Shown in pieces: positions 1 through 8,056 of a stretch of 64,000 bases of DNA. The stretch is from Roseomonas mucosa ATCC BAA-692 (GTDB lineage Bacteria > Pseudomonadota > Alphaproteobacteria > Acetobacterales > Acetobacteraceae), in contig NZ_JHWD01000008.1 in NCBI RefSeq assembly GCF_000622225.1, positions 124,001 through 188,000 on the forward strand. The letters run 5' to 3'. Each line of letters opens with the position of its first letter. Positions within the stretch are counted from its first letter, which is position 1. Position numbers and translations under genes: made by a program. The notes below the pieces were generated by a model. The model worked only from the letters and a program-made list of their open reading frames with translations. It had not been told where the DNA came from and searched no databases.

Positions 1-966
1 GGCCCGATGGAAGGATTCGCCGAGATAGGCGCCGGCGGGCTGGCAGTTGACCAGCAGCGGCAGCTCGTGCCCGACACGCTGCCAGTCGTCGAGGCTGAGC
101 TCGACGCCGACATGCTTCGCGATGGCGACCAGGTGCGGCGGGCAGTTGGTGGAGGCGCCCAGCGCCGAGGCCACCATGATGGCGTTCTCGAAGGCCTCCT
201 TGGTCATCACCTTGCGCGGCGTCAGGTCCTCGTGGACCATCTCCACGATGCGCTTGCCGGTGACGTAGGCCATCTGCCCGCGCTCCCGGTACGGGGCGGG
301 GATGGAGGCGCAGCCGGGCAGGCTCATGCCCAGCGCCTCGGCCAGCGAGTTCATCGACAGCGCCGTGCCCATGGTGTTGCAGTGGCCGACGCTGGGGGCG
401 GAGGCGGCGGCCAGCGCCATGAACTCCTCGTAGCCGATCTCGCCCGCCGCCATGCGGCGCCGCGCCTCCCAGATGATGGTGCCGCTGCCGGCCAGCTTGC
501 CCTTGTAGTGCCCGTCCAGCATCGGGCCTCCGGACAGGACGATGGCCGGGATGTTCACCGTGGCGGCGCCCATCAGCAGGGCGGGCGTGGTCTTGTCGCA
601 GCCGGTGGTGAGCACCACCCCGTCGAGCGGATAGCCGTAGAGCACCTCGACAAGCGACAGATAGGCAAGGTTGCGGTCCAGCGCCGCGGTGGGTCGCTTG
701 CCGGTCTCCTGGATCGGGTGGCAGGGGAATTCCAGCGGGATGCCCCCGGCGTCGCGGATGCCGGCCCGCGTGCGTTCCGCCAGCTCGATGTGATGGCGGT
801 TGCAGGGGGCGAGGTCGCTGCCGGTCTGGGCGATGCCGATGATCGGGCGGCCGGATTGCAGTTCCTGCGGCGTCAGGCCGTAGTTCAGGTAGCGCTCCAG
901 ATAGAGCGCCGTCATATCCGGGTCGGAGGGGTCGTTGAACCAGTTCTGGCTGCGTAGCGTGGCCAT
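1..966 (-). CDS. IlvD/Edd-family dehydratase, sugar-acid type (3' part beyond window)
   Basis: The first 322 codons of a dehydratase of the IlvD/Edd family; the rest lies left of the window. Three cysteines expected to hold the [2Fe-2S] cluster are present: C55 (APCNRHH), C123 ([10 protein letters not shown]) and C196 (GHCNTMG). Their spacing fits sugar-acid dehydratases such as L-arabinonate dehydratase, and the N-terminus ([15 protein letters not shown]) is also typical of that branch rather than of true dihydroxy-acid dehydratase IlvD. The enzyme probably dehydrates an aldonate or related sugar acid to a 2-keto-3-deoxy acid. The start ATG at 966 is preceded by an AGGAG ribosome site. The exact sugar acid cannot be read from the sequence. 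Confidence 0.88.
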   Translation of the reverse strand, partial: MATLRSQNWFNDPSDPDMTALYLERYLNYGLTPQELQSGRPIIGIAQTGSDLAPCNRHHIELAERTRAGIRDAGGIPLEFPCHPIQETGKRPTAALDRNLAYLSLVEVLYGYPLDGVVLTTGCDKTTPALLMGAATVNIPAIVLSGGPMLDGHYKGKLAGSGTIIWEARRRMAAGEIGYEEFMALAAASAPSVGHCNTMGTALSMNSLAEALGMSLPGCASIPAPYRERGQMAYVTGKRIVEMVHEDLTPRKVMTKEAFENAIMVASALGASTNCPPHLVAIAKHVGVELSLDDWQRVGHELPLLVNCQPAGAYLGESFHRA

Positions 967-1537
967 GATGCACTCCTGCCCTGTCATCCGTCGCTGGCGT
1001 CCGGTTCCCGGATCACCGCTCCTCAGGGCGGGCATCAAACGACCGGCTCCCGCCCCTGTCCAGCCTCCCGCCCCGGCTTTCGCGGGCCGTTCCGTCCTCG
1101 GGGAAAGGCGGGGCGCGGCGCCCGGGGCAGCCCCCGGCAGAGAGGCTCCGCCCCCCTCTCCGCCGGGGACATGCTATGTCCCCGGGCCCCGCCTTTCGTT
1201 GGCGCCTGTGGCGGCCGTTACCCTGCCGCCTGATCCCCGAAACAGGTGGAAACGCGAGGCTCCCGAAAAGAAGAAAGACACCGTCTCCGCGCTCGCGGCA
1301 CCGGCAGCCCGCCGGAGAGCATGGATCTCCGGCGCGATCCGGCATCCGTCAGGACCAACTCATCGGGTCCAGGGCCCGCAGGGTCCTGGCGGATAGGGGG
1401 TCCGGGGGAAAGGCGGCGCCTTTCCCCCGGGGAGAGCCACCCACGCCAAGGCCAGAACCATCCGGGCACGGAAATCGCTTGCCGCCGGGCGGCGCCCCGG
1501 CTGTGCTGGCCGGGTTCGGGCGAGAGGAGGCGGGCGG
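967..1537. other. Intergenic region with extended modular repeat
   Basis: 571 bp between the divergent dehydratase and eutB. No convincing gene. Positions 1231-1432 hold the longest form of the intergenic repeat in this window, nearly duplicated at 41599-41801. The eutB ribosome site (GAGGAGG) lies at its right end. Short open frames here follow repeat sequence and are not credible genes. Confidence 0.6.
1231..1432 (+). repeat. Extended modular intergenic repeat, copy 1
   Basis: A roughly 200 bp unit that aligns end to end with 41599-41801 (about 85-90% identical by eye). Modules in order: a stretch beginning ACAGGTGGA and including CCCGAAAAGAAGAAAGACAC; a dyad around GCCGGAGAGC...TCTCCGGCGCGATCCGGC; then two hairpins. 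Hairpin 1 is 1369-1389 (CCAGGGCCC/GGGTCCTGG, one mismatch). Hairpin 2 is 1402-1430 with a perfect 13 bp stem CCGGGGGAAAGGC/GCCTTTCCCCCGG and loop GGC. Function unknown; the hairpins could act as terminators or RNA-end stabilisers. Confidence 0.85.
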
Positions 1538-2947
1538 ATGACGGGCCGGGCCGGGCTGGCGGGCGGGGAGCGCCACCGCTTCGAGGATCTGCGGCACCTG
1601 CTGGCGGCCGCGACGCCCAGGCGCTCGGGCGACGAGCTGGCCGGGATCGCCGCCGGGTCGGATGCGGAACGGGTGGCGGCGCGGCGGGTGCTGGCGGAAC
1701 TGCCGCTGAAGGCCTTCCTGTCGGAAAGCGTGGTCCCCTACGAGGCGGACGAGGTCACGCGGCTGATCCTCGACACGCATGACGCCATGGCTTTCGCGGC
1801 CGTGTCGCACATGACGGTGGGCGATTTCCGCGACTGGCTGCTGTCGCACGAGGCGGATGCGGCGGCGCTGGCCGCGCTGGCGCCGGGGCTGACGCCGGAG
1901 ATGGTGGCGGCGGTGTCGAAGCTGATGCGGAACCAGGACCTGATCGCCGTGGCGCGGAAATGCCGGGTGGTGACGGCCTTCCGCAACACGATCGGGCTGG
2001 AGGGGCGGCTGGCGAGCCGGCTGCAGCCGAACCACCCGGCCGACGACGCGCGTGGCATCGCCGTTTCCGTGCTGGACGGGCTGTTGCACGGTTCGGGCGA
2101 CGCGGTGATCGGCATCAACCCGGCGACGGACAGCGTCCGCAACGCGGTGGAGCTGCTGCGGATGCTGGATGCGCTGCGCGAACGCTACGGGATCCCGACC
2201 CAGACCTGCGTGCTGACGCATGTGACGAACGCCATCCGCGCCATCGAGCTGGGCGCGCCGGTGGATCTCGTCTTCCAGTCCGTGGCGGGGACGGAGGGCG
2301 CCAATCGCGGCTTCGGCGTCGATCTCGCCACGCTGCGCGAGGCGCGGGAGGCGGCGCTGTCGCTCGGGCGCGGCACGGCGGGCGACAACGTGATGTATTT
2401 CGAGACCGGCCAGGGCTCGGCCCTGTCCGCCGAGGCGCATCACGGGGTGGACCAGCAGACGCTGGAATGCCGCGCCTATGCGGTGGCCCGCGCCTTCCGG
2501 CCGCTTCTGGTGAACACGGTGGTCGGCTTCATCGGGCCGGAATACCTCTATGACGGCAAGCAGATCGCCCGGGCGGGGCTGGAGGACCATTGCTGCGGCA
2601 AGCTGCTCGGCCTGCCGATGGGGGTCGATGCCTGCTACACCAACCATGCCGAGGCCGATGGCGACGACATGGACGCGCTGATGGTGCTGCTCGGCGCGGC
2701 GGGGGTGAACTTCCTGATCGCCGTGCCGGGCGCGGACGACATCATGCTGAACTACCAGAGCCTCTCCTTCCACGACATCCTCGCGCTGCGCTCCATGCTG
2801 GGCCTGCGGCCCGCGCCGGAATTCGAGGCCTGGCTGGAGCGGATGGAGATGCTGGGCGCCGACGGGCGGATGCGCCCGCCCCTGCCGCAGAGCCCGCAGG
2901 CGGCACGGCTGCTCGCCATGGCCCAGGACCGCGAGGAAGGCGGCTGA
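1538..2947 (+). CDS. eutB: Ethanolamine ammonia-lyase large subunit EutB
   Basis: 469 aa catalytic subunit of adenosylcobalamin-dependent ethanolamine ammonia-lyase, which converts ethanolamine to acetaldehyde and ammonia. E. coli EutB is 453 aa, so this is full length. The substrate-contact residues known from the E. coli enzyme are recognisable with a shift of one or two: R161 and Q163 (SRLQPNHP), N194 (GINPATD), E289 (YFETGQG) and D364 (GVDACYTNH). The ATG at 1538 has a GAGGAGG ribosome site seven bases upstream. eutC follows after two bases, so the subunits are co-expressed. No microcompartment or reactivase (eutA) genes are adjacent, so the enzyme is probably cytosolic and used for nitrogen or carbon scavenging. 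Confidence 0.97.
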   Translation: MTGRAGLAGGERHRFEDLRHLLAAATPRRSGDELAGIAAGSDAERVAARRVLAELPLKAFLSESVVPYEADEVTRLILDTHDAMAFAAVSHMTVGDFRDWLLSHEADAAALAALAPGLTPEMVAAVSKLMRNQDLIAVARKCRVVTAFRNTIGLEGRLASRLQPNHPADDARGIAVSVLDGLLHGSGDAVIGINPATDSVRNAVELLRMLDALRERYGIPTQTCVLTHVTNAIRAIELGAPVDLVFQSVAGTEGANRGFGVDLATLREAREAALSLGRGTAGDNVMYFETGQGSALSAEAHHGVDQQTLECRAYAVARAFRPLLVNTVVGFIGPEYLYDGKQIARAGLEDHCCGKLLGLPMGVDACYTNHAEADGDDMDALMVLLGAAGVNFLIAVPGADDIMLNYQSLSFHDILALRSMLGLRPAPEFEAWLERMEMLGADGRMRPPLPQSPQAARLLAMAQDREEGG

Positions 2948-2949
2948 AC

Positions 2950-3678
2950 ATGGCGGAGGATTTCTGGGAACGCCTGCGCCTCGCCACGCGGGCACGTGTC
3001 GGGCTGGGGCGCAGCGGCGATGCCATGCGGCTGGCCGATGTGCTGGATTTCCAGATGGCCCATGCGCTGGCCCGCGATGCCGTGCACACGCCGCTCGACA
3101 CGGCGGCGCTGCGGGCGGCCCTGTCACCGCTGGAGGCGGTGGAGGTCCGGAGCGCGGCGGGGGATCGCGGCACCTATCTGCGGCGGCCGGATCTGGGCCG
3201 GCGGCTGGCACCGGAAAGCCGGGCGCTGCTGTCGCGCGGCGAGTACGACGCGGTCTTCGTGATCGGCGACGGGCTCTCGGCGCTGGCGGTGCAGAAGCAC
3301 GCGGCCGCCGTCCTCCGCGCCACGCTGGCTCGGCTGAAGGGCTGGCGCATCGCGCCCGTCGTGGTGGCGATCCAGGCGCGGGTGGCGCTGGGCGACGAGA
3401 TCGGCGAGACGCTCGGCGCCACCCTCTGCGCCATGCTGATCGGCGAGCGGCCCGGCCTCAGCGTGGCGGAAAGCCTGGGCGTCTACCTGACCTACGCGCC
3501 GCGCACCGGCTGCCAGGATTCCGGGCGCAACTGCATCTCCAACATCCACGGCCATGGCGGCCTGTCGCACGAGGGCGCGGCGGAGAAGCTGGCCTGGCTG
3601 ATGCGCGAGGCCCGGCAGCGCAAGCTGAGCGGCATCGGCCTCAAGGACGAGGCGCCGGTGGCCCTGCCGGGGGGCTAG
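2950..3678 (+). CDS. eutC: Ethanolamine ammonia-lyase small subunit EutC
   Basis: 242 aa small subunit of ethanolamine ammonia-lyase; with EutB it encloses the cobalamin cofactor. Family-typical blocks are present: the N-terminal TRARVGLGRSGDA, the central VFVIGDGLSALAVQKHA, and the C-terminal YLTYAPRTGCQDSGRNCISN. It is shorter than E. coli EutC (295 aa), lacking much of the N-terminal extension, which is common outside enterobacteria. Its start lies two bases after the eutB stop, implying translational coupling. The gene ends at 3678 and no further eut gene follows. Confidence 0.96.
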   Translation: MAEDFWERLRLATRARVGLGRSGDAMRLADVLDFQMAHALARDAVHTPLDTAALRAALSPLEAVEVRSAAGDRGTYLRRPDLGRRLAPESRALLSRGEYDAVFVIGDGLSALAVQKHAAAVLRATLARLKGWRIAPVVVAIQARVALGDEIGETLGATLCAMLIGERPGLSVAESLGVYLTYAPRTGCQDSGRNCISNIHGHGGLSHEGAAEKLAWLMREARQRKLSGIGLKDEAPVALPGG

Positions 3679-4091
3679 GAACGTCGCGCCGGCATCCACC
3701 ATGAACCGGCCTTGTGCCGATTTCCAGGACGTGCCGACCCGCCTGCCGACGCTGCCCAATAGCCGCCCTGGTGAACTGCTGCTGCATCACTGGATATCGG
3801 ACGGCCCATCTGAGGCGTCAAAGGTGTGTCCGGCGGGCACTTATGATCCGCTGGTTTCTTTTTTCTTCTTCGCTTGATCGTGATGCCACTTGATAGAGAA
3901 GAACATGCCCGTGCCCAACACGAGAATCTTGAATGGAAAGAAGATTATGGGGAACCAATCCCACATTTCGAATATTTCCAGGCTATGACACTATCTATCG
4001 TCAGGAGCGCTACCTCAAAACTGCTGCTTCAGCAATGCCCCACCAACGCCGCTCAGGAGGTTTCGTTGGACGCCCGGGCGGATGGTTCCCG

Positions 4092-4160
4092 CTGCCCTGG
4101 GGAAAGGCGGCGTCTTTCCCCAGCCTCCTATCCGCCAGGGTCCTGAAGGTCCTGGACCTC
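4092..4160 (-). repeat. Double-hairpin intergenic element, copy 2
   Basis: Reverse-oriented copy of the element at 1365-1432. Hairpin 2 is CTGGGGAAAG (4097-4106) pairing with CTTTCCCCAG (4114-4123). The spacer reads CGGATAGG on the minus strand, and the CCAGG...CCTGG part lies at 4135-4155. It sits between convergent eutC and the beta-propeller gene, where it could end either transcript. Confidence 0.75.
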
Positions 4161-4216
4161 CCCTTCCCTGGCACACGCCGCCGGCCGGGGGGGGACACAG
4201 CCACCGCAAACACCTC

Positions 4217-4245
4217 TTGCTTCTCCACCCATTCCTCCGTATAGG
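4217..4245 (+). promoter_or_regulatory. Conserved promoter-like pair (TTGCTT-17-TATAGG)
   Basis: TTGCTT at 4217-4222 and TATAGG at 4240-4245 are 17 bases apart, a sigma-70-like arrangement. The flanks CTCTTGCTTC and TATAGGAATA recur on the minus strand at 24507-24536, the same distance (about 75 bases) after a hairpin element. No gene follows in this direction before the convergent beta-propeller gene, so the pair may drive a short RNA. Promoter activity is inferred only. Confidence 0.4.
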
Positions 4246-4491
4246 AATAAAGTCAACTCACACGCCGCAACCGAGCACTCCACAGCGCCCTCCGGGCAAT
4301 CCCCGGCTGGCCGGACAGCGTCCCGCCCAAGCCTGGCCGACAGCGCCGGCATACGCTGTCCCACCGGGCCCTTCCAGGGGCTTCAGGCTGAGCGCGCCTC
4401 GCACACCGCCCGCCACGGCGTCACCTGTTCCGGAACAGAAGTCGGATCAGCCATCATCCGGCACGCCGGTTGAAACCCACGTCCTTTCAGC

Positions 4492-4531
4492 CGGAAAAGC
4501 CTTAAAATCCTAAAATGCTAAAGCGATAAAA
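4492..4531 (+). repeat. 8-bp degenerate tandem repeat (NNCTAAAR), five units
   Basis: Five consecutive octamers: CGGAAAAG, CCTTAAAA, TCCTAAAA, TGCTAAAG, CGATAAAA. This is an A-rich island in GC-rich DNA. A matching array lies on the minus strand at 24367-24406, and both follow the same promoter-like pair. Confidence 0.65.
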
Positions 4532-4735
4532 CAGCCCGCATGGCCGGATGCCCTGCCCCGCAGGAATGGGGCGGCACATGCCTCCCGCGCCGTGCCGCTC
4601 AGCCAACCCCACGAATCCCGCCTCGGACCCCCACGCGCCCACGGGGGGCACGCCCGCGGATCGGCGAGCCCCGCCAGCCGTATCAGGCGCCAGCCCGCCG
4701 CAACCCACGAAGCCACCCGGGGTGGGACGGCGCCC

Positions 4736-5908
4736 TCAGCGCAGGATGCCGGTATGACCCAGCGAGTAGCGGCCCGGCATCGGCCAGACGGTCAGGCCAT
4801 GTGGCTCGGCGCCGACCTTGATCTGCTTCACCGCGCCGGTGGTGGTGTCGAAGGCATAGACCACGTCGTCGAAGCGGCCCGAGAGCCAGAGCGTCTTCCC
4901 GTCGGCGCTGACATTGCCCATGTCGGGGCTGCCGCCGCCGGGGATGGGCCAGTTGGCGACGACCTTGCCGCTCGCGAAGTCGAGCACCGAGACGCTGCCC
5001 GGCCCCTTGCGCGCGCCATGCACCTTATGGGAGCCGCGGTTGGCGATGTAGAGCACCTTGGCGTCGCGGCTGGGATAGAGGCCATGCGTGCCGACGCCGG
5101 TCGGGACATAGCCCGTCTCGACGAAGCGGTCGCCGTCGAGGACGAAGACGCCATCGGCCATCATGTCGGCGACATAGAAGGTGCGGCCGTCCGGCGCCAC
5201 GCGGATGTCCTGCGGCATGCCGCCCTTGGACAGCTTCAGGTACCCGACGACCTTGTGCTCCACCATGTCGATCTTGGCGAGGCGGCCGCCGAACTCGCAG
5301 GTGAAGATGGCGTAGCGCCCGTCGGCGGAGAAATCGGCGTGGTTGATGCCACGGCAGTCCGGCGTGTCGATGGAGAACTGCATCGCCATCGTGTGCGGGT
5401 CGCGAAAGTCGAGGCGCTTGCGGGCCTCGGCCACCACGATCGCCGACTTGCCGTCCGGCGTGAAGTACATGTTGTAGGGATCGTCCACCGGGATGGCCTC
5501 ACCCGGCTTGCCGGTGGCGGCGTCGATGGGCGTGAGGCTGCCATCCTCCTTGCCCTCGGCATTGTTTGTCGCCCAGAGCGTGCGCAGGTCCCAGGACGGC
5601 ACGACATGCTGCGGCCCGCGGCCGACCTTGAACCGGTCCACGACCTTCATCGTCCCGGGATCGATGACGTAGACATCGTTGGAGCGCAGGTTCGGCACAT
5701 AGACGCGCGGCAGGTCGCTGCGCACCACCGGCGCCAGCTTGTCGCTGGTGGTCTCGCTGTAGATGTTGCCGGGCACGGTCACGGGCGGCATGCCGGGCAC
5801 GGTCTGCACGGCGGCCGGGGCCGTGTTCTGGGCCAGGGCCGGCCGGGCCAGAACAGCGGGAGCGGCCAGCATCGCCAGGAGCAGCAGGCGGGAGGCGGAA
5901 CGGGACAT
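4736..5908 (-). CDS. Secreted YVTN-type beta-propeller protein
   Basis: 390 aa. An N-terminal signal peptide (RLLLLAMLAAPAVLARPALA, about residues 6-25) is followed by repeated propeller blades with motifs such as PRVYVPNLRSNDVYVIDP, YNMYFTPDGKSAIV, HADFSADGRYAIF, IRVAPDGRTFYVAD and GNVSADGKTLWLSG. Such proteins are periplasmic and bind partners or, in some families, haem d1 or quinones; no CxxCH haem motif is visible, so enzymatic activity is uncertain. The start at 5908 gives a clean signal peptide; an in-frame ATG at 5938 would add ten residues. It is the last of three minus-strand genes with gaps of about 150-170 bases, after an exported creatininase homologue and an aldolase. Confidence 0.85.
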   Translation of the reverse strand: MSRSASRLLLLAMLAAPAVLARPALAQNTAPAAVQTVPGMPPVTVPGNIYSETTSDKLAPVVRSDLPRVYVPNLRSNDVYVIDPGTMKVVDRFKVGRGPQHVVPSWDLRTLWATNNAEGKEDGSLTPIDAATGKPGEAIPVDDPYNMYFTPDGKSAIVVAEARKRLDFRDPHTMAMQFSIDTPDCRGINHADFSADGRYAIFTCEFGGRLAKIDMVEHKVVGYLKLSKGGMPQDIRVAPDGRTFYVADMMADGVFVLDGDRFVETGYVPTGVGTHGLYPSRDAKVLYIANRGSHKVHGARKGPGSVSVLDFASGKVVANWPIPGGGSPDMGNVSADGKTLWLSGRFDDVVYAFDTTTGAVKQIKVGAEPHGLTVWPMPGRYSLGHTGILR

Positions 5909-6077
5909 CGGCAGGCGTATTCCTCGATACGGGCCCATGGTCACGGGGGCCGTTTCCGGGGTGGGGCGCCCGGGGGCGGTGCGGTTCGTGAACACGAAGC
6001 CGCGCCTCGGGCGAAGGGGGTGGCGGGGCCGGGACGCGAGCATGTGAACCGGCATGCTCCCGGCTGCGGAAGGCGGG

Positions 6078-6923
6078 TCAGCGGCGCGGCGCGGTGGCCT
6101 GGCGGATGGCGGCCACGGTCTGGGCGACGATGGCGCCGGTGCCGATCTGGCCGAGCTCCGCCGTGGCCGGGCGCGGGTCGCCGCCATAGACGCCCTGGGC
6201 CGCGCCGGGCTTCTCGGTCGCGGCCTGGAGGGCCTGCTGCCGCACCAGGGAGGGGCGGGTGGCGAGCGTCAGGGCGGTGTCCATGAGGTCGGCATGGGTG
6301 CCGATGTCGTCGCCCAGGCCACGGGCGCGCAGGGCCGGGGCGAAGCTGCTCTCGATGGTGTCGTAGTACTGCGCGATGTAGTGCGCCCGCGCCGGGCCCT
6401 TGGCCCATTGGCGGTTCAGACGGTCGGCCACATGCCGCAGGTTCTTCTGGTAGCCGCCATGGTCGCCGATCAGCACGATGTCGGTGAAGCCATGCGCGGC
6501 GAAGCTTTCGGCGGCGGAGGCCAGCAGGCCCTCGAAGACCTCGGGCGGGATGCTGATCGTGCCGGGAAAGCGCATGTGCGAGCTGGGCGGGTTGATGTTG
6601 CCTTCCGGCACATAGGCGATCACCGGGGCGAGCAGGGCATTGCCGAGCTGCCGGGCGATCTGCTCGCCGAGCACCGCCACGCGGGCATTGTGCTTGCCCA
6701 CGGCGATGAAGGGGCCGCTCTGCTCCGTGCCGCCCACGGGGATGATGACGGTACGCTTGCCGGCCTGGGTGGCGGCCCGGATCTCCGTCCAGGTGAGCTG
6801 GTCGAGCCAGACCGTATCGGGCGGCTGCGCCCAGGCGAGAGGGGCGAGAACCAGGAACCCGGCGAGGATCGGGACCTGGAGAAGGGCCAGGTGTCGCTTC
6901 CGGAAAGCGGATCGGCGGAACAT
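6078..6923 (-). CDS. Exported creatininase-family protein
   Basis: 281 aa. Family signatures are TVIIPVGGTEQSGPFIAVGKHN (residues about 58-79), where Glu and His are metal ligands, FPGTISIPPEVFEGLL, and DIVLIGDHGGYQ with the DHGG metal site. The family includes creatinine amidohydrolase and related metal-dependent amidases. Unlike cytosolic creatininase this one starts with a hydrophobic signal segment (LLQVPILAGFLVLAPLAWAQ), so it should act in the periplasm. The substrate is unknown. It lies 169 bases upstream of the secreted propeller gene in the same direction. Confidence 0.88.
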   Translation of the reverse strand: MFRRSAFRKRHLALLQVPILAGFLVLAPLAWAQPPDTVWLDQLTWTEIRAATQAGKRTVIIPVGGTEQSGPFIAVGKHNARVAVLGEQIARQLGNALLAPVIAYVPEGNINPPSSHMRFPGTISIPPEVFEGLLASAAESFAAHGFTDIVLIGDHGGYQKNLRHVADRLNRQWAKGPARAHYIAQYYDTIESSFAPALRARGLGDDIGTHADLMDTALTLATRPSLVRQQALQAATEKPGAAQGVYGGDPRPATAELGQIGTGAIVAQTVAAIRQATAPRR

Positions 6924-7073
6924 GGGAACCAGGCAACTCCGGCAATGAGTTCCTGTCTACTCCCCTCCCCGCCCCCCTGCCCAGCCTTCGCGCCCGCAGC
7001 GGAGGCCGCGCCCATTCCACGGAAAAGCGCGGAAAACCTCGCTTTCCTCCGGCCGGGCGCGGCCCGGCTCACT

Positions 7074-7865
7074 TCATGAACGATAATCCACCTTGTCGCC
7101 ATCGACGAGGCGCAGCGCGGCGGTCCAGGCGAGGTCGTAGATATGCGGGGAGTCGGAGCGGTTGAACTGCTCCGCGGTCCGCAGGCGCACCTCCTCCGGC
7201 GGGAAGACGATCTGGTCCATGCCGGCCGAGAGCGCCGCCACCTGCGCCTGGCAGGCGCGCTCCAGGTAGTAGATGTTGTTGAAGGCCTCCGCCGCCGTGC
7301 GGCCCGTGACCAGCAGCCCGTGGTTGCGCAGGATCATCGCCTTGTGCTGCCCCAGATCGGCGACCAGCCGCTCGCGCTCGTCGAGGTCCAGCGCGATGCC
7401 CTCGTAGCCGTGATAGGAGAGGTGGCCATGGAACTTCAGCGCGTGCTGGCTGATCGGCAGCAGCCCCTCCTTCTGCGCCGAGACGGCGATGCCGGCGCTG
7501 GTATGGGTATGGACGACATAGGCCGCGTCATCCCGCGTCATGTGGATCGCGGAGTGGATGGTGAAGCCCGCGGCATTGACCGGCTTGGAGGAAGCGTCCT
7601 CCTCGATCACGTTGCCCTCCAGGTCGATCTTCACCAGGTCGCTGGCCCGCATCTCGTGGAACATCACGCCGTAGCGGTTGATCAGGAAGTGGTGGTCGGG
7701 CCCCGGCAGGCGGGCGCTGATATGGGTGTAGATGAGGTCCGTCATCCGGTGATAGGCGACGAGCCGGTAGAGCGCCGCGAGCTCGCAGCGGATCTTCCAT
7801 TCCTCCTCGCTGATCCCCCGTAGGCTGGCGGGCGGGAGGCTGGAGGGCGGCGTGGTCACGTTCAT
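7074..7865 (-). CDS. Class II aldolase/adducin family protein
   Basis: 263 aa. A zinc-binding HTHTS motif (YVVHTHTSAGIAVS) and ILRNHGLLVTGRTAAEAF are classic for the class II aldolase/adducin fold; YTHISARLPG near residue 50 is also typical. Members cleave or epimerise sugar phosphates or decarboxylate sugar acids; this one belongs to the broad group without an assigned substrate. The ATG at 7865 has a GGGAGAAG ribosome site; extending upstream would add 55 low-complexity residues. It is divergent from the M20 amidohydrolase, with 191 bp between starts. Confidence 0.9.
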   Translation of the reverse strand: MNVTTPPSSLPPASLRGISEEEWKIRCELAALYRLVAYHRMTDLIYTHISARLPGPDHHFLINRYGVMFHEMRASDLVKIDLEGNVIEEDASSKPVNAAGFTIHSAIHMTRDDAAYVVHTHTSAGIAVSAQKEGLLPISQHALKFHGHLSYHGYEGIALDLDERERLVADLGQHKAMILRNHGLLVTGRTAAEAFNNIYYLERACQAQVAALSAGMDQIVFPPEEVRLRTAEQFNRSDSPHIYDLAWTAALRLVDGDKVDYRS

Positions 7866-8056
7866 CGGGCTTCTCCCATCGGGCGTTTCTGGCGGAACGG
7901 GGATGATCGGCGGGCCGCGACTTTCCGCCCCCCGGCAGCGGCGCGTCAACCGCCGGCGGGGCCCGGACCCTTGCCCCGGCGTGGGCGCGGGTGTCTTTCG
8001 GCCCGTATCGCGGGCAGGCTTGCCCCGCACATGGGCAGAGGCGGAAGGAACCAGGC

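Larger units (their letters stand above)
3679..4735. other. 1.06 kb gap: low-GC patch, repeats, promoter-like pair, 8-bp array
   Basis: Gap between convergent eutC and the beta-propeller gene. I see no supported protein gene. Positions 3841-4020 are only about 43% GC (78 of 180 counted), far below the surroundings, and may be a remnant of foreign DNA; the short frames across it (for example one of 57 codons from 3703) match no family I recognise. Further right are a reverse-oriented hairpin element (4092-4160), a promoter-like pair (4217-4245) and an 8-bp repeat array (4492-4531), each listed separately. Confidence 0.6.

Noticed and set aside
7-957. 316-codon plus-strand frame over the dehydratase
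   Set aside because: Antisense shadow of the IlvD/Edd gene, whose cluster cysteines and ribosome site are on the minus strand.
935-1782. Overlapping frames of 110-178 codons in the dehydratase-eutB gap
   Set aside because: They translate the modular repeat; the same peptides (for example THRVQGPQGPGG) would come from the copy at 41.7 kb, so they reflect the repeat and not a gene.
3874-4146. 90-codon frame across the low-GC patch
   Set aside because: No recognisable domain, weak start, and its end runs into the hairpin repeat. Two other frames overlap it equally well.
4015-4364. Several 64-143 codon frames around 4.0-4.5 kb
   Set aside because: All read through the hairpin element and GC-rich spacer with no family match or ribosome site.
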